Shown: piece after piece, positions 1 to 6,367 of the stretch
Layout: every line of letters begins with the position of its first letter
Numbering within the stretch: position 1 is the first letter of the stretch
Source: Paracoccaceae bacterium
Lineage (GTDB): Bacteria > Pseudomonadota > Alphaproteobacteria > Rhodobacterales > Rhodobacteraceae
Direction of reading: 5' to 3'
Assembly: GCA_021648225.1 (NCBI GenBank)
Contig: JAKITE010000043.1
Location: 1-19,098, forward strand
DNA length: 19,098 nt
Notes under the pieces: model-generated
The model's input: the letters and a program-made list of their open reading frames with translations, nothing else
Told to the model about the DNA's origin: nothing
Databases searched by the model: none
Translations under genes and position numbers: made by a program

Positions 1-68
1 ACCAGAATATTTGAGGCAACAACAATTGCTGCCATGGCAGCAATGCCAGCGATTAATCCACGTGTCAT
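1..68 (-). CDS. Queuosine precursor transporter (YhhQ/VUT family), N-terminal fragment
   Basis: Only the first 22 codons are in the window; the gene runs off the left edge. The peptide begins MTRGLIAGIAAMAAIVV and continues ASNIL, a hydrophobic first membrane helix ending in the (S/A)SN-x-LV pattern typical of YhhQ/VUT transporters (COG1738), which import queuosine precursors such as preQ0 or preQ1. ATG is at 68-66, with GGGA (79-76) seven bases upstream. The assignment rests on a short peptide, but it is supported by the preQ1-I-like aptamer in its leader, a riboswitch class that regulates exactly such genes. The gene is 101 bases downstream of the DUF3422 gene on the same strand. Another small hydrophobic membrane protein cannot be excluded from 22 residues alone. 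Confidence 0.75.
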   Translation of the reverse strand, partial: MTRGLIAGIAAMAAIVVASNIL

Positions 69-75
69 AATTTTA

Positions 76-110
76 TCCCGTATTTTTATAGAAGGTCAGC
101 GGTGACTTCT
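76..110 (-). promoter_or_regulatory. Class I preQ1 riboswitch (candidate) in the leader of the queuosine precursor transporter
   Basis: Read on the minus strand, P1 is AGAAG (110-106) paired with CTTCT (94-90). The 11-base loop is TCACCGCTGAC (105-95). The A-rich L3 is ATAAAAATA (89-81), and CGG (80-78) can pair with loop CCG (102-100) to give the H-type pseudoknot P2. This matches known preQ1-I aptamers: a 5-bp P1, U as the first loop base, G at the sixth loop position starting P2, a C just before the 3' P1 strand (the ligand-specificity cytidine) and an A-rich tail ending in AC. The P2 strand overlaps the Shine-Dalgarno GGGA (79-76), seven bases from the ATG. Ligand binding would therefore be expected to block translation. 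The fold was recognised by eye, with no covariance search. Confidence 0.75.
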
Positions 111-111
111 T

Positions 112-126
112 GCCGGACCATCCGGC
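112..126. other. Perfect 6-bp hairpin (GCCGGA-CCA-TCCGGC) in the gap after the DUF3422 gene
   Basis: GCCGGA (112-117) and TCCGGC (121-126) are perfect inverted repeats around CCA. The hairpin ends one base before the riboswitch P1 on the minus strand. Weaker short repeats lie beside it (GGCC-CAT-GGCC at 143-153). It could be the 3' end of the DUF3422 transcript, but there is no U-rich tract on either strand, so I do not call it a terminator. Confidence 0.4.
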
Positions 127-169
127 TGGTTGGGCTATAAACGGCCCATGGCCAGCTTTCAAGCCCGAT

Positions 170-1468
170 CTATTTCAGTTTTTTGCGCACTCGTTTGGCC
201 AACCACCAGACCAACAGCACAACCGGTAAGGTGACAGCGGCAATGATATGGTATTTCTGCAACCCCAACGGCGCGGCCAGCGGTGTTAGGAAATATCCCA
301 GCAAGGAAACCGCATAATAGCTGATCGCCACCACGGAAAGCCCCTCTACGGTTTCTTGTAATCGCAATTGCAATGCAGCGCGGTCATCCATGCGGGCCAG
401 AACCTGATTATTTTGCTGGGCAGTCAGCACATCAACGCGGGTTCGTAACAGGTTGGCGGCACGCTCGGCCCTTGTGGACAGATCACGCAGGCGCATTTGG
501 GTGGAAATGCAGGTGCGCATCGCGGGGTCATAGCGGCGCATCATGAATTCGGCCAGCAATTGCCGTCCCTCAAAGCGTTTTTCGCGCAGCACCGCAATGC
601 GTTGCGCCACGATTTTGGAATAGGCCTTGGCAGCGCCAAAGCGAAAGGCGGTGCTGGCGGAAAGGTTTTCGATCTCGGCAGAAAGGCGTAGCAGATTTCC
701 CAATGTATCTGCGTCAGCCGCCTCGTCGGTGTTCATGCGCTGAAACACGGTTTCCAGATCTTCCTCAAGCCTGCTAAGGGTTATTGCAACCTGTCGCGAC
801 ATCGGAAATGCCAGCATAGAGGCGCTTTTATAGGTTTCGACCTCCAGCAATCGCTGGGCAATACGGCCCAGACGGCGCGGTGATATTCCGGCATTGGCGA
901 TAATGGCAAACCGGACATTGCCCATCGGATCTATGCGGAAATCACTGGCAACAACCGCCTCGGCATCCACCACCAAAGACGCGGCCATGCTTTCTTGCAC
1001 AAACCACGGGCTGATTTTGGCGTTAATCTCCTCGGGTGGCATTTTTTGAAAATCGGCCGTTTCCATGCGGATCAGCACAGAGCTAAGCACCACCCCCGGG
1101 GCATCGGCCAGCCATTTTTTTGGAAATAGCAAAAATGCAGAACCATCAAACGGAACATCCGCAACCCCGTTGGCAAACAGGGTATAGCTGACAAATTCCG
1201 AATGCATCTCCCATTTCAGGTGGCTGTTGCCCAGCGCGCCGGAATAATGGCTGGCATCGGGCGCAGGGTGCGGTGCGCCAAACAGATCAAGCAGCGCAAT
1301 TAGATGGGCGCGGTCCGCTTTCCGGTCCCGCTTGGCAGCATTTGAAGGCTGTTTGATCGCCAGATAGGCAGCGCGGCAGGGCGCGGTTAGCTCTGGAAAA
1401 GGTCTTGCGTGCAGCTCATTGGCAAGCTGGTAGCGCAGGGGATGATCGGCGAGGGGTTTATCTGGCAT
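170..1468 (-). CDS. DUF3422 family membrane-anchored protein
   Basis: 432 residues, the usual length for DUF3422 (COG4949), a proteobacterial family with no established function. The N-terminus carries the diagnostic NELHARPFPEL segment (about residues 17-27). The middle is a mixed soluble domain. A long, helix-rich stretch of roughly residues 245-370 precedes two C-terminal membrane segments (about 377-400 and 406-425) and a basic tail ending RVRKKLK. The topology suggests a cytoplasmic body anchored at its C-terminus. The ATG at 1468 has GGA about seven bases upstream. The gene lies 53 bases downstream of the second TadE-like gene on the same strand, so it might share that transcript, but its composition resembles the rest of the chromosome rather than the Tad genes. 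The family call is firm; the function is unknown. Confidence 0.9.
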   Translation of the reverse strand: MPDKPLADHPLRYQLANELHARPFPELTAPCRAAYLAIKQPSNAAKRDRKADRAHLIALLDLFGAPHPAPDASHYSGALGNSHLKWEMHSEFVSYTLFANGVADVPFDGSAFLLFPKKWLADAPGVVLSSVLIRMETADFQKMPPEEINAKISPWFVQESMAASLVVDAEAVVASDFRIDPMGNVRFAIIANAGISPRRLGRIAQRLLEVETYKSASMLAFPMSRQVAITLSRLEEDLETVFQRMNTDEAADADTLGNLLRLSAEIENLSASTAFRFGAAKAYSKIVAQRIAVLREKRFEGRQLLAEFMMRRYDPAMRTCISTQMRLRDLSTRAERAANLLRTRVDVLTAQQNNQVLARMDDRAALQLRLQETVEGLSVVAISYYAVSLLGYFLTPLAAPLGLQKYHIIAAVTLPVVLLVWWLAKRVRKKLK

Positions 1469-1488
1469 GGCATATCCGGAATTAATCT

Positions 1489-1512
1489 GGCCACCCGTTC
1501 AGGAATGTGGCC
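1489..1512. other. Inverted repeat between the second TadE-like gene and the DUF3422 gene
   Basis: GGCCAC (1489-1494) and GTGGCC (1507-1512) are perfect complements separated by 12 bases, which themselves contain a CC/GG pair. It fills most of the 53-base gap. No T-run follows on the minus strand, so this may be an RNA-stabilising stem or a weak attenuator rather than an intrinsic terminator. Confidence 0.35.
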
Positions 1513-1521
1513 TGTCAAAGA

Positions 1522-2085
1522 TTAGTTAACCCAGACAACACGCGAATCATAGCGTGGACTTATGGCAATTTCATTGCGCAAAGTTCGGAACGTAACCCCG
1601 AGATATGTGGTCAGCGGCACAAAAGGAACCGAGGATTCAATGAACAGAATGGTTTCACCATCATACATATTGGGCAAGGAAGCAAAGTCAATATCTGCAT
1701 CAACCAATTCTATTGTCGCGGCACCTGCAATTGCAGACCAGTCAACAGAATAGGAACCGGGATCGCTCGGGACCGTGGGATCAACGCTGAAATGTATGCT
1801 GCTGATGCGCAGGCCATTTCCGGATGTTCTAGGCAGCATTGCCGTTTGTAGATTATAAAGCAGGGTAACATAATCATCCGAGATTTCGCTGTTGCGTGAA
1901 ATGATATCAGCGACGGTCGCGTTGGCGGCACTTATGTTACCGCGTGCCTTAAAGGCATCAAAAAATACGATCGTACCAAGCAGCCAGAACATTAAAACCG
2001 GAAACCAGATGACGAATTCAACGGTAACTGAACCGCCGGTGTCGCGTTGAAAATGTTTAAGCCTTTCTGCAAGATTCCGTATCAT
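1522..2085 (-). CDS. TadE-like pilus assembly pseudopilin (second copy)
   Basis: 187 residues. A short basic N-terminus is followed by a class III prepilin-like processing motif, G18-SVTVEF, with Glu at +5 and Phe at +6. A single hydrophobic helix (about 25-45) comes next, then a soluble extracytoplasmic domain. This is the TadE/TadF pseudopilin layout. In Flp/Tad systems such proteins are cut by a TadV/CpaA-type peptidase and contribute to pilus assembly. ATG at 2085 is preceded by GGAG, eight bases upstream and inside the end of the previous gene, whose stop codon is only two bases away, so the pair is probably translationally coupled. It differs in sequence from the other TadE-like protein outside the N-terminal helix. 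No Flp pilin, ATPase or secretin gene is visible. Exact TadE versus TadF identity is not determinable here. Confidence 0.8.
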   Translation of the reverse strand: MIRNLAERLKHFQRDTGGSVTVEFVIWFPVLMFWLLGTIVFFDAFKARGNISAANATVADIISRNSEISDDYVTLLYNLQTAMLPRTSGNGLRISSIHFSVDPTVPSDPGSYSVDWSAIAGAATIELVDADIDFASLPNMYDGETILFIESSVPFVPLTTYLGVTFRTLRNEIAISPRYDSRVVWVN

Positions 2086-2087
2086 TT

Positions 2088-2627
2088 TTATGGCTCCAGC
2101 TTAAAGGCGGAGTAAGCAACCATAGCAAACCCGCCACCGCTTAGCTGGTTTAACCCTGCACCAATCCCCATGCCGGGCATTAATGGGTCAACCACAACGC
2201 AAACCCGCACGAACATAATATCTTCTTCGAGGCCCGCGGTAAAATTTTCTACCGGTGTAATTTGACCGGTTCGGTCAATACACTGGGTCGAGGTTTGCGG
2301 TAATCCAGCCGAAAGGGTCATTGGCACCAGTTCCATAAAAATGGAATTCTTGCAATCGCGTAATATTGTGGCCCGATCACAAACCAAATCTTTCAATGCT
2401 TCGTGGGTTGGGTTCGGGATTTTGCCAAGACGCAGATCACGGATTGTCAGGCTTACGCCTCGGTCTAGCATCATCTGGCGCGTTGTCATCCAACCAAGTT
2501 CAAAGGTTGAAAACACAATCCAGATCAACACCGGAAAAATCAGGACAAATTCAACTGTAGCATTGCCACGGTTGGCCCTAAGATACTTACCGAACTTCCG
2601 AAATTTACCGCCATATACCATATTCAA
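2088..2627 (-). CDS. TadE-like pilus assembly pseudopilin (first copy)
   Basis: 179 residues if translation starts at the TTG at 2627, which overlaps the TGA stop of the upstream TadG-like gene. An in-frame ATG at 2621 would give 177. AAGG lies eight bases before the TTG and 14 before the ATG, so TTG is slightly favoured. The N-terminus contains G21-NATVEF with Glu at +5, then a hydrophobic helix (about 26-47) and an exported domain with a few cysteines (for example in LVCDRATILRDC). This is the TadE-type pseudopilin pattern of Flp/Tad pilus systems. It is the middle gene of a three-gene operon. The domain call is good; the role of this specific protein is inferred from the family. Confidence 0.8.
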   Translation of the reverse strand: MNMVYGGKFRKFGKYLRANRGNATVEFVLIFPVLIWIVFSTFELGWMTTRQMMLDRGVSLTIRDLRLGKIPNPTHEALKDLVCDRATILRDCKNSIFMELVPMTLSAGLPQTSTQCIDRTGQITPVENFTAGLEEDIMFVRVCVVVDPLMPGMGIGAGLNQLSGGGFAMVAYSAFKLEP

Positions 2628-4039
2628 TCAACAAGCCTTAGTCTATTGATTGAATTGGCAATCTGGGTAAATGCCGAATTCAACTCTGCGTTGCCCACAT
2701 GATAGAATTTGCTTGGCGAAGACGCACAATTGCGCATCTGTGTATAAGGGTTTGATCCTTCAGCTACCTCAAAACCGATGGTGTATATTATAGTCCGGGG
2801 GCGTCCTTCGATTCCCGGAATATCGGCTTTTGCAGCGTTGCAGATATCGATCAGCCTAGAATCGCCTTCCTCACTTGTTATGGTTAAGTTTTGGTCCAGA
2901 GCTTGTTTGCGTGTATTCCGGCCTTCCCAAAAATCCGCGTTTGCCTGTGATCTCCAAGGTGTTGTATTCATTCGGTTATATCTGTCAGGCCGCATGACCA
3001 GATGAGTGGTGTTCCTGCCATCGGTCATAAGTATAATAATTTTGGTACTGTTGGAACTACCCCAAGCTTGGGGCCTACCAGCAAAAACTGAATCGACCTC
3101 ATTGTCAGCGATCAATTCGGTAACAACCGATTGGGTTCCCGGATCAAGCAAGGCCACGCCCCATTTCATACCAGCCCAGCTTGCAGTATACCCCCCCGCG
3201 ACCATTGAAGAAAGTGCGTCTTTGAGTTCAACAGGATCATTGGACAATGGTAAAATAGTTGCTGAAGGGCATGATGTGTGGGGGCCCCCATCACGTTGAT
3301 AGTTCTGTTCTTGTTGATAGAGATCAGTAGGTGAAATAGACGTTACGTTAAATTCACTATCTTGAGCAAACTGGATACAATAAGAATAATCATGCCATAT
3401 ATTCACATTATAATACGAAGCAAAATCAGCCCCCAAATTCACTGAGGAGGTGAACGGAACTAGTGATATTGTCGTATAATCAATAGCTTCGGGAGTCAGG
3501 ATCAAATCAACAAAATTGCTTGAAGAACTAATTAAATTTTTGATTTTTCTGTCCCACATCGACCCCGAATTATCAAGGATCAAAGAAATTTCAACATTAC
3601 GTATTTCCGCCGCTGCCGTGGATGTGCCCGAAACTGTTAAGCTATCGATCCCGACAAGCTTCAGGAAAAACGTATCAATCTCGTAGGTTCCGGTAACGGA
3701 TATTCGGCGTGACAACCCCGAAACATCTGGAACAACGTTGATCGTCGGATTTCGCAGCGCCATAAGGGAATTTGTTCGCAAATAAGATTCGACACGTGCC
3801 TGTATAAAGGCGGTTCTTTCGGCTTCGGTATTGCCTTCATAATTTGAAATATCAAAAGAGGCAGATGCGAGAACGCCTCGGTCCAATGCGTCTTGCAGCT
3901 CTGCGCGTTCTGATTCGTGGTACATGAAATCAATGCCCATACCGCCGCCAACAATCATTGTTAGAAACATCACCAAAACAAAAGCGGAAATCGCGCCGCC
4001 TTCGTCGTCTAAATATCGTTTGGTCTTGAAAAATCGCAT
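2624..4039 (-). CDS. TadG-like pilus assembly protein with VWA domain
   Basis: 471 residues from the ATG at 4039. A longer reading from a TTG at 4096 lacks a ribosome site, whereas the ATG has GTGGGA about six bases upstream. Residues about 13-60 form the TadG N-terminal segment (EGGAISAF then a membrane helix and GIDFMYH). The glycine motif is retained, but the +5 glutamate of TadE is replaced by alanine. Residues about 150-460 form a von Willebrand factor A domain with a near-complete MIDAS: DNSGS at 156-160, a candidate Thr at 285 and D340 in LMTDGRN. TadG-type proteins are extracytoplasmic components linked to Flp pili. The gene is markedly AT-rich; I counted 18 G or C in the 60 bases at 3361-3420. 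That suggests either a different evolutionary history or relaxed selection. It is the first gene of the triad. Confidence 0.87.
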   Translation of the reverse strand: MRFFKTKRYLDDEGGAISAFVLVMFLTMIVGGGMGIDFMYHESERAELQDALDRGVLASASFDISNYEGNTEAERTAFIQARVESYLRTNSLMALRNPTINVVPDVSGLSRRISVTGTYEIDTFFLKLVGIDSLTVSGTSTAAAEIRNVEISLILDNSGSMWDRKIKNLISSSSNFVDLILTPEAIDYTTISLVPFTSSVNLGADFASYYNVNIWHDYSYCIQFAQDSEFNVTSISPTDLYQQEQNYQRDGGPHTSCPSATILPLSNDPVELKDALSSMVAGGYTASWAGMKWGVALLDPGTQSVVTELIADNEVDSVFAGRPQAWGSSNSTKIIILMTDGRNTTHLVMRPDRYNRMNTTPWRSQANADFWEGRNTRKQALDQNLTITSEEGDSRLIDICNAAKADIPGIEGRPRTIIYTIGFEVAEGSNPYTQMRNCASSPSKFYHVGNAELNSAFTQIANSINRLRLVD

Positions 4040-4430
4040 GTCGATCCCACAATATCTGATAGTTTGCGCCCAAAATGGCGGTTGAGAAAAATTCAAATTA
4101 AATCTAAGAACAGGTTCACGTTACTACAATACAACCAACTTTTCAATTCCTAACAAGTGTTTAGCCGCATAATACAACCGGTAGCCTCAATCTTTGATAC
4201 ATTTCAAAAATGGCAGCCAAAAGGCAATAAAATCAGCCATTATTGCAGAAATACCTGAAACTTTGCGATTTACTTGGGCACAGTTCTCACAATTACTTGA
4301 GAAATAAAACCGCAAAAACTTGAACAATAATGTCGTTTTAAATTTTAGATCTGCCCTTATCCAACCGATTCGTTATTGATTTTCAACTACTTTTTGGGTG
4401 CGGTGCCGCGCTCTGTCCAAATTTTACAGG
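4040..4430. other. AT-rich non-coding spacer between mutL and the TadG-like gene
   Basis: About 390 bases with no credible gene. It holds the 3' end of the mutL transcript and must carry the promoter of the Tad triad. I see no convincing -35/-10 pair. The only clear structure is the inverted repeat at 4284-4303, listed separately. A GC-rich patch at 4397-4412, just after mutL, makes at best a 3-bp stem and has no T-run. Confidence 0.6.
4284..4303. promoter_or_regulatory. Inverted repeat TTCTCA-N8-TGAGAA, possible operator
   Basis: TTCTCA (4284-4289) and TGAGAA (4298-4303) are perfect inverted half-sites with centres 14 bases apart, in the AT-rich spacer about 245 bases upstream of the TadG-like start. 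The spacing fits a dimeric regulator or a small hairpin. No regulator is identified, and a 6-bp repeat in AT-rich DNA can occur by chance. Confidence 0.3.
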
Positions 4431-6260
4431 TCAACTGCGCCCGAATAACCGTTCTATGTCGCTCAGGGGCAATTCAACATAGGTTGGGCGGCCATGATTG
4501 CACTGGCCAGAATGCGGCGTTGCCTCCATTTCGCGCAACAAAGCATTCATCTCAGGCGCGCTCATACGGCGACCCGAGCGGATGGAACCATGGCAGGCCA
4601 TGCTGCTAAGAATAGCGTTGATCTTTTCTTTGACAATGCCGCTGCTGCCATCATCAGACAGTTGATCACATATATCCGAGATCAGGTTTTTACAGTTGAT
4701 TTCACCCAGAATTACCGGCGTTTCGCGCACGCAAATCGCTTGTTCGCCAAAGCTGTCAATGCTTAGACCAAGGCTGGCCAAAGCCTCAACATGTTCCATC
4801 AAACGGCTGTGGTCATCGGCGGATAATTCAACAATTTCAGGGATCAGCAATACTTGCGCCGCCACGCCGTGATTTTGCATCTGCGATTTCAGGCGCTCAT
4901 AAACCAGACGTTCATGGGCAGCGTGTTGATCAACGATGATCATGCCGGTTTGGGTTTGAGCAATGATATAATTTTCATGCAATTGCGCCCGTGCCGCGCC
5001 CAGTGGCAGGTCTGTTGGGTCATTTTGCTCAAGCTCGGGCGTGGGTTCAACGCGGCCAGATTGCCAAGTATCCGCCTCGGCAAAGCCGCCTGTGGTGACC
5101 GGTGGCGGCACATATTGGTGGTTTTGCGTGCTGCGTTGATATTGGTAAACCGGCGCTTGTGGCCGCATGGCATTCAGGGTTTCCTGCCCGACCGTGCCCG
5201 ATGCCCGATGCCCCGAGCCAGCCAGCGCATGGCGCAACCCCGAAACAATCAGCCCACGGGGCAATGCGGGATCGCGAAACCGCACCTCGGCTTTGGCGGG
5301 GTGGACATTCACATCAACCTGTTCAGGATCACAAGATAAAAACAAGGCCGCAGCCGGGTGGCGACCTCGGGTTAACACATCGGAATAGGCGGCGCGTAAA
5401 GCCCCGTAAAACTGTTTGTCGCGCACCGGACGGCCATTGACAAAAAAGAATTGCGACACCGCCGCACCGCGCGAATAGGTCGGCAAGGCCGCAAATCCCG
5501 ACAGTAAAATACCGCCGCGCTCGGCGTTGATCTCAATGGCATTATCGGTGAAATCAGCCCCCAGAATACCGCGCAACCGCGCCCGCAGGCTGCTGGCAAA
5601 ATCGCCCGTTTCCGGATCAGCCCGAAACACCACCCGCCCCGCGCCGGTTTTAGTCACATCGCGCAGCACAAACCCCACATCGGGCGCGGCCATGGCCAAC
5701 CGCTTGACCACATCATTAATGGCGGAGGATTCAGCGCGATCGCTACGCAGAAATTTCAGCCGCGCGGGTGTGGCATGAAACAGGTCACGCAATTCAACCA
5801 CCGTGCCCCGCGCCAATGCAGCGGGCTGCACCGGGCTGATTTCACCGCCATTCACCGATATTCTGGCGGCGGTTTCCGAACCATCAAACCGCGAGGTAAT
5901 GGTCAAACGCCCGACCGCACCCAAGGAGGGCAAGGCCTCGCCACGAAAACCGAAGGAATGGATGTTCAGCAGGTCAGACCCGTCAATTTTGGAGGTCGCG
6001 TGGCGCGACAGGGCGAGCGGCAGTTCGTCTGCCGGAATGCCGGTGCCGTCATCCAGCACGCGGATCAGGGTTTTGCCACCATCGCTATAGGAAATCTCGA
6101 TCCGCACGGCCCCTGCATCCAGCGCGTTTTCCACCAGCTCCTTGATGGCCGATGCGGGCCGCTCCACCACCTCGCCCGCCGCAATGCGGTTGGCAGCAGC
6201 ATCATCCAGCTGCCGGATCGGCTGGCGATCACTCATCATATGGGGGGCTTGGGTGTTCAT
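4431..6260 (-). CDS. mutL: DNA mismatch repair protein MutL
   Basis: 609 residues, normal length. The N-terminal GHKL ATPase shows KELVENALDAGA (40-51), the DDGTGI ATP-binding loop (70-75), FGFRGEAL (103-110) and the GTVVELRDLFHATPARLKFL segment (152-171). A proline/glutamine-rich linker (about 350-420) leads to the C-terminal dimerisation and nuclease domain. This carries DQHAAHERLVYE (444-455), fitting the DQHA(X)2E(X)4E endonuclease motif, plus ACHGSIRSG (555-563) and CNHGRP (587-592). It should therefore be a nicking MutL of the MutH-independent type that couples MutS mismatch recognition to strand removal. ATG at 6260 has AGG about ten bases upstream; later Met codons lack a ribosome site. 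It is the last gene of the lspA-peptidase group, 97 bases after the second peptidase. Confidence 0.98.
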   Translation of the reverse strand: MNTQAPHMMSDRQPIRQLDDAAANRIAAGEVVERPASAIKELVENALDAGAVRIEISYSDGGKTLIRVLDDGTGIPADELPLALSRHATSKIDGSDLLNIHSFGFRGEALPSLGAVGRLTITSRFDGSETAARISVNGGEISPVQPAALARGTVVELRDLFHATPARLKFLRSDRAESSAINDVVKRLAMAAPDVGFVLRDVTKTGAGRVVFRADPETGDFASSLRARLRGILGADFTDNAIEINAERGGILLSGFAALPTYSRGAAVSQFFFVNGRPVRDKQFYGALRAAYSDVLTRGRHPAAALFLSCDPEQVDVNVHPAKAEVRFRDPALPRGLIVSGLRHALAGSGHRASGTVGQETLNAMRPQAPVYQYQRSTQNHQYVPPPVTTGGFAEADTWQSGRVEPTPELEQNDPTDLPLGAARAQLHENYIIAQTQTGMIIVDQHAAHERLVYERLKSQMQNHGVAAQVLLIPEIVELSADDHSRLMEHVEALASLGLSIDSFGEQAICVRETPVILGEINCKNLISDICDQLSDDGSSGIVKEKINAILSSMACHGSIRSGRRMSAPEMNALLREMEATPHSGQCNHGRPTYVELPLSDIERLFGRS

Positions 6261-6270
6261 ACCCCTATAC

Positions 6271-6284
6271 CTAGCAGGGGCTAG
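6271..6284. other. Small inverted repeat CTAGC-AGGG-GCTAG in the mutL leader
   Basis: A perfect 5-bp inverted repeat with a four-base loop, starting ten bases upstream of the mutL ATG on the minus strand. It could form a small hairpin close to the ribosome site. Role unknown, and it may be chance. Confidence 0.3.
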
Positions 6285-6312
6285 CCGATTCTAAAACCCT
6301 GTATGACCCAAA

Positions 6313-6329
6313 GCCGAGCGAAGCGAGGC
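6313..6329. repeat. GCC-GA-GC-GAA-GC-GA-GGC mini-hairpin element
   Basis: The 17-base element contains GCGAAGC (6318-6324), a sequence known to make an unusually stable DNA mini-hairpin with a GAA triloop. It is flanked symmetrically by GA/GA (sheared-pair type) and by GCC/GGC arms. It lies alone in the spacer between the second M16 peptidase and mutL. Similar motifs are often dispersed in intergenic DNA of bacterial genomes, but only one copy is seen here. Confidence 0.4.
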
Positions 6330-6350
6330 CAAGCCCAAACGAAGTGCGGG

Positions 6351-6367
6351 AGGGTTCCTATAACCCT
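6351..6367 (-). terminator. Hairpin over the stop codon of the second M16 peptidase (weak terminator candidate)
   Basis: AGGGTT (6351-6356) and AACCCT (6362-6367) form a perfect 6-bp stem with a five-base loop covering the TAG stop (6360-6358). There is no T-tract after it on the minus strand, so it may limit readthrough into mutL or protect the upstream message rather than terminate fully. Confidence 0.25.

Noticed and set aside
4040..4096. 19-residue N-terminal extension of the TadG-like protein from a TTG
   Set aside because: No ribosome site before the TTG, while the ATG at 4039 has GTGGGA at suitable distance and gives the normal TadG N-terminus.
4397..4412. GC-rich patch after mutL as an intrinsic terminator
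   Set aside because: At best a 3-bp stem with a four-base loop and no T-tract in the minus direction.
5775..6284. 169-residue + strand open frame opposite the mutL N-terminal ATPase
   Set aside because: Shadow of a conserved coding region; no start signal or family.
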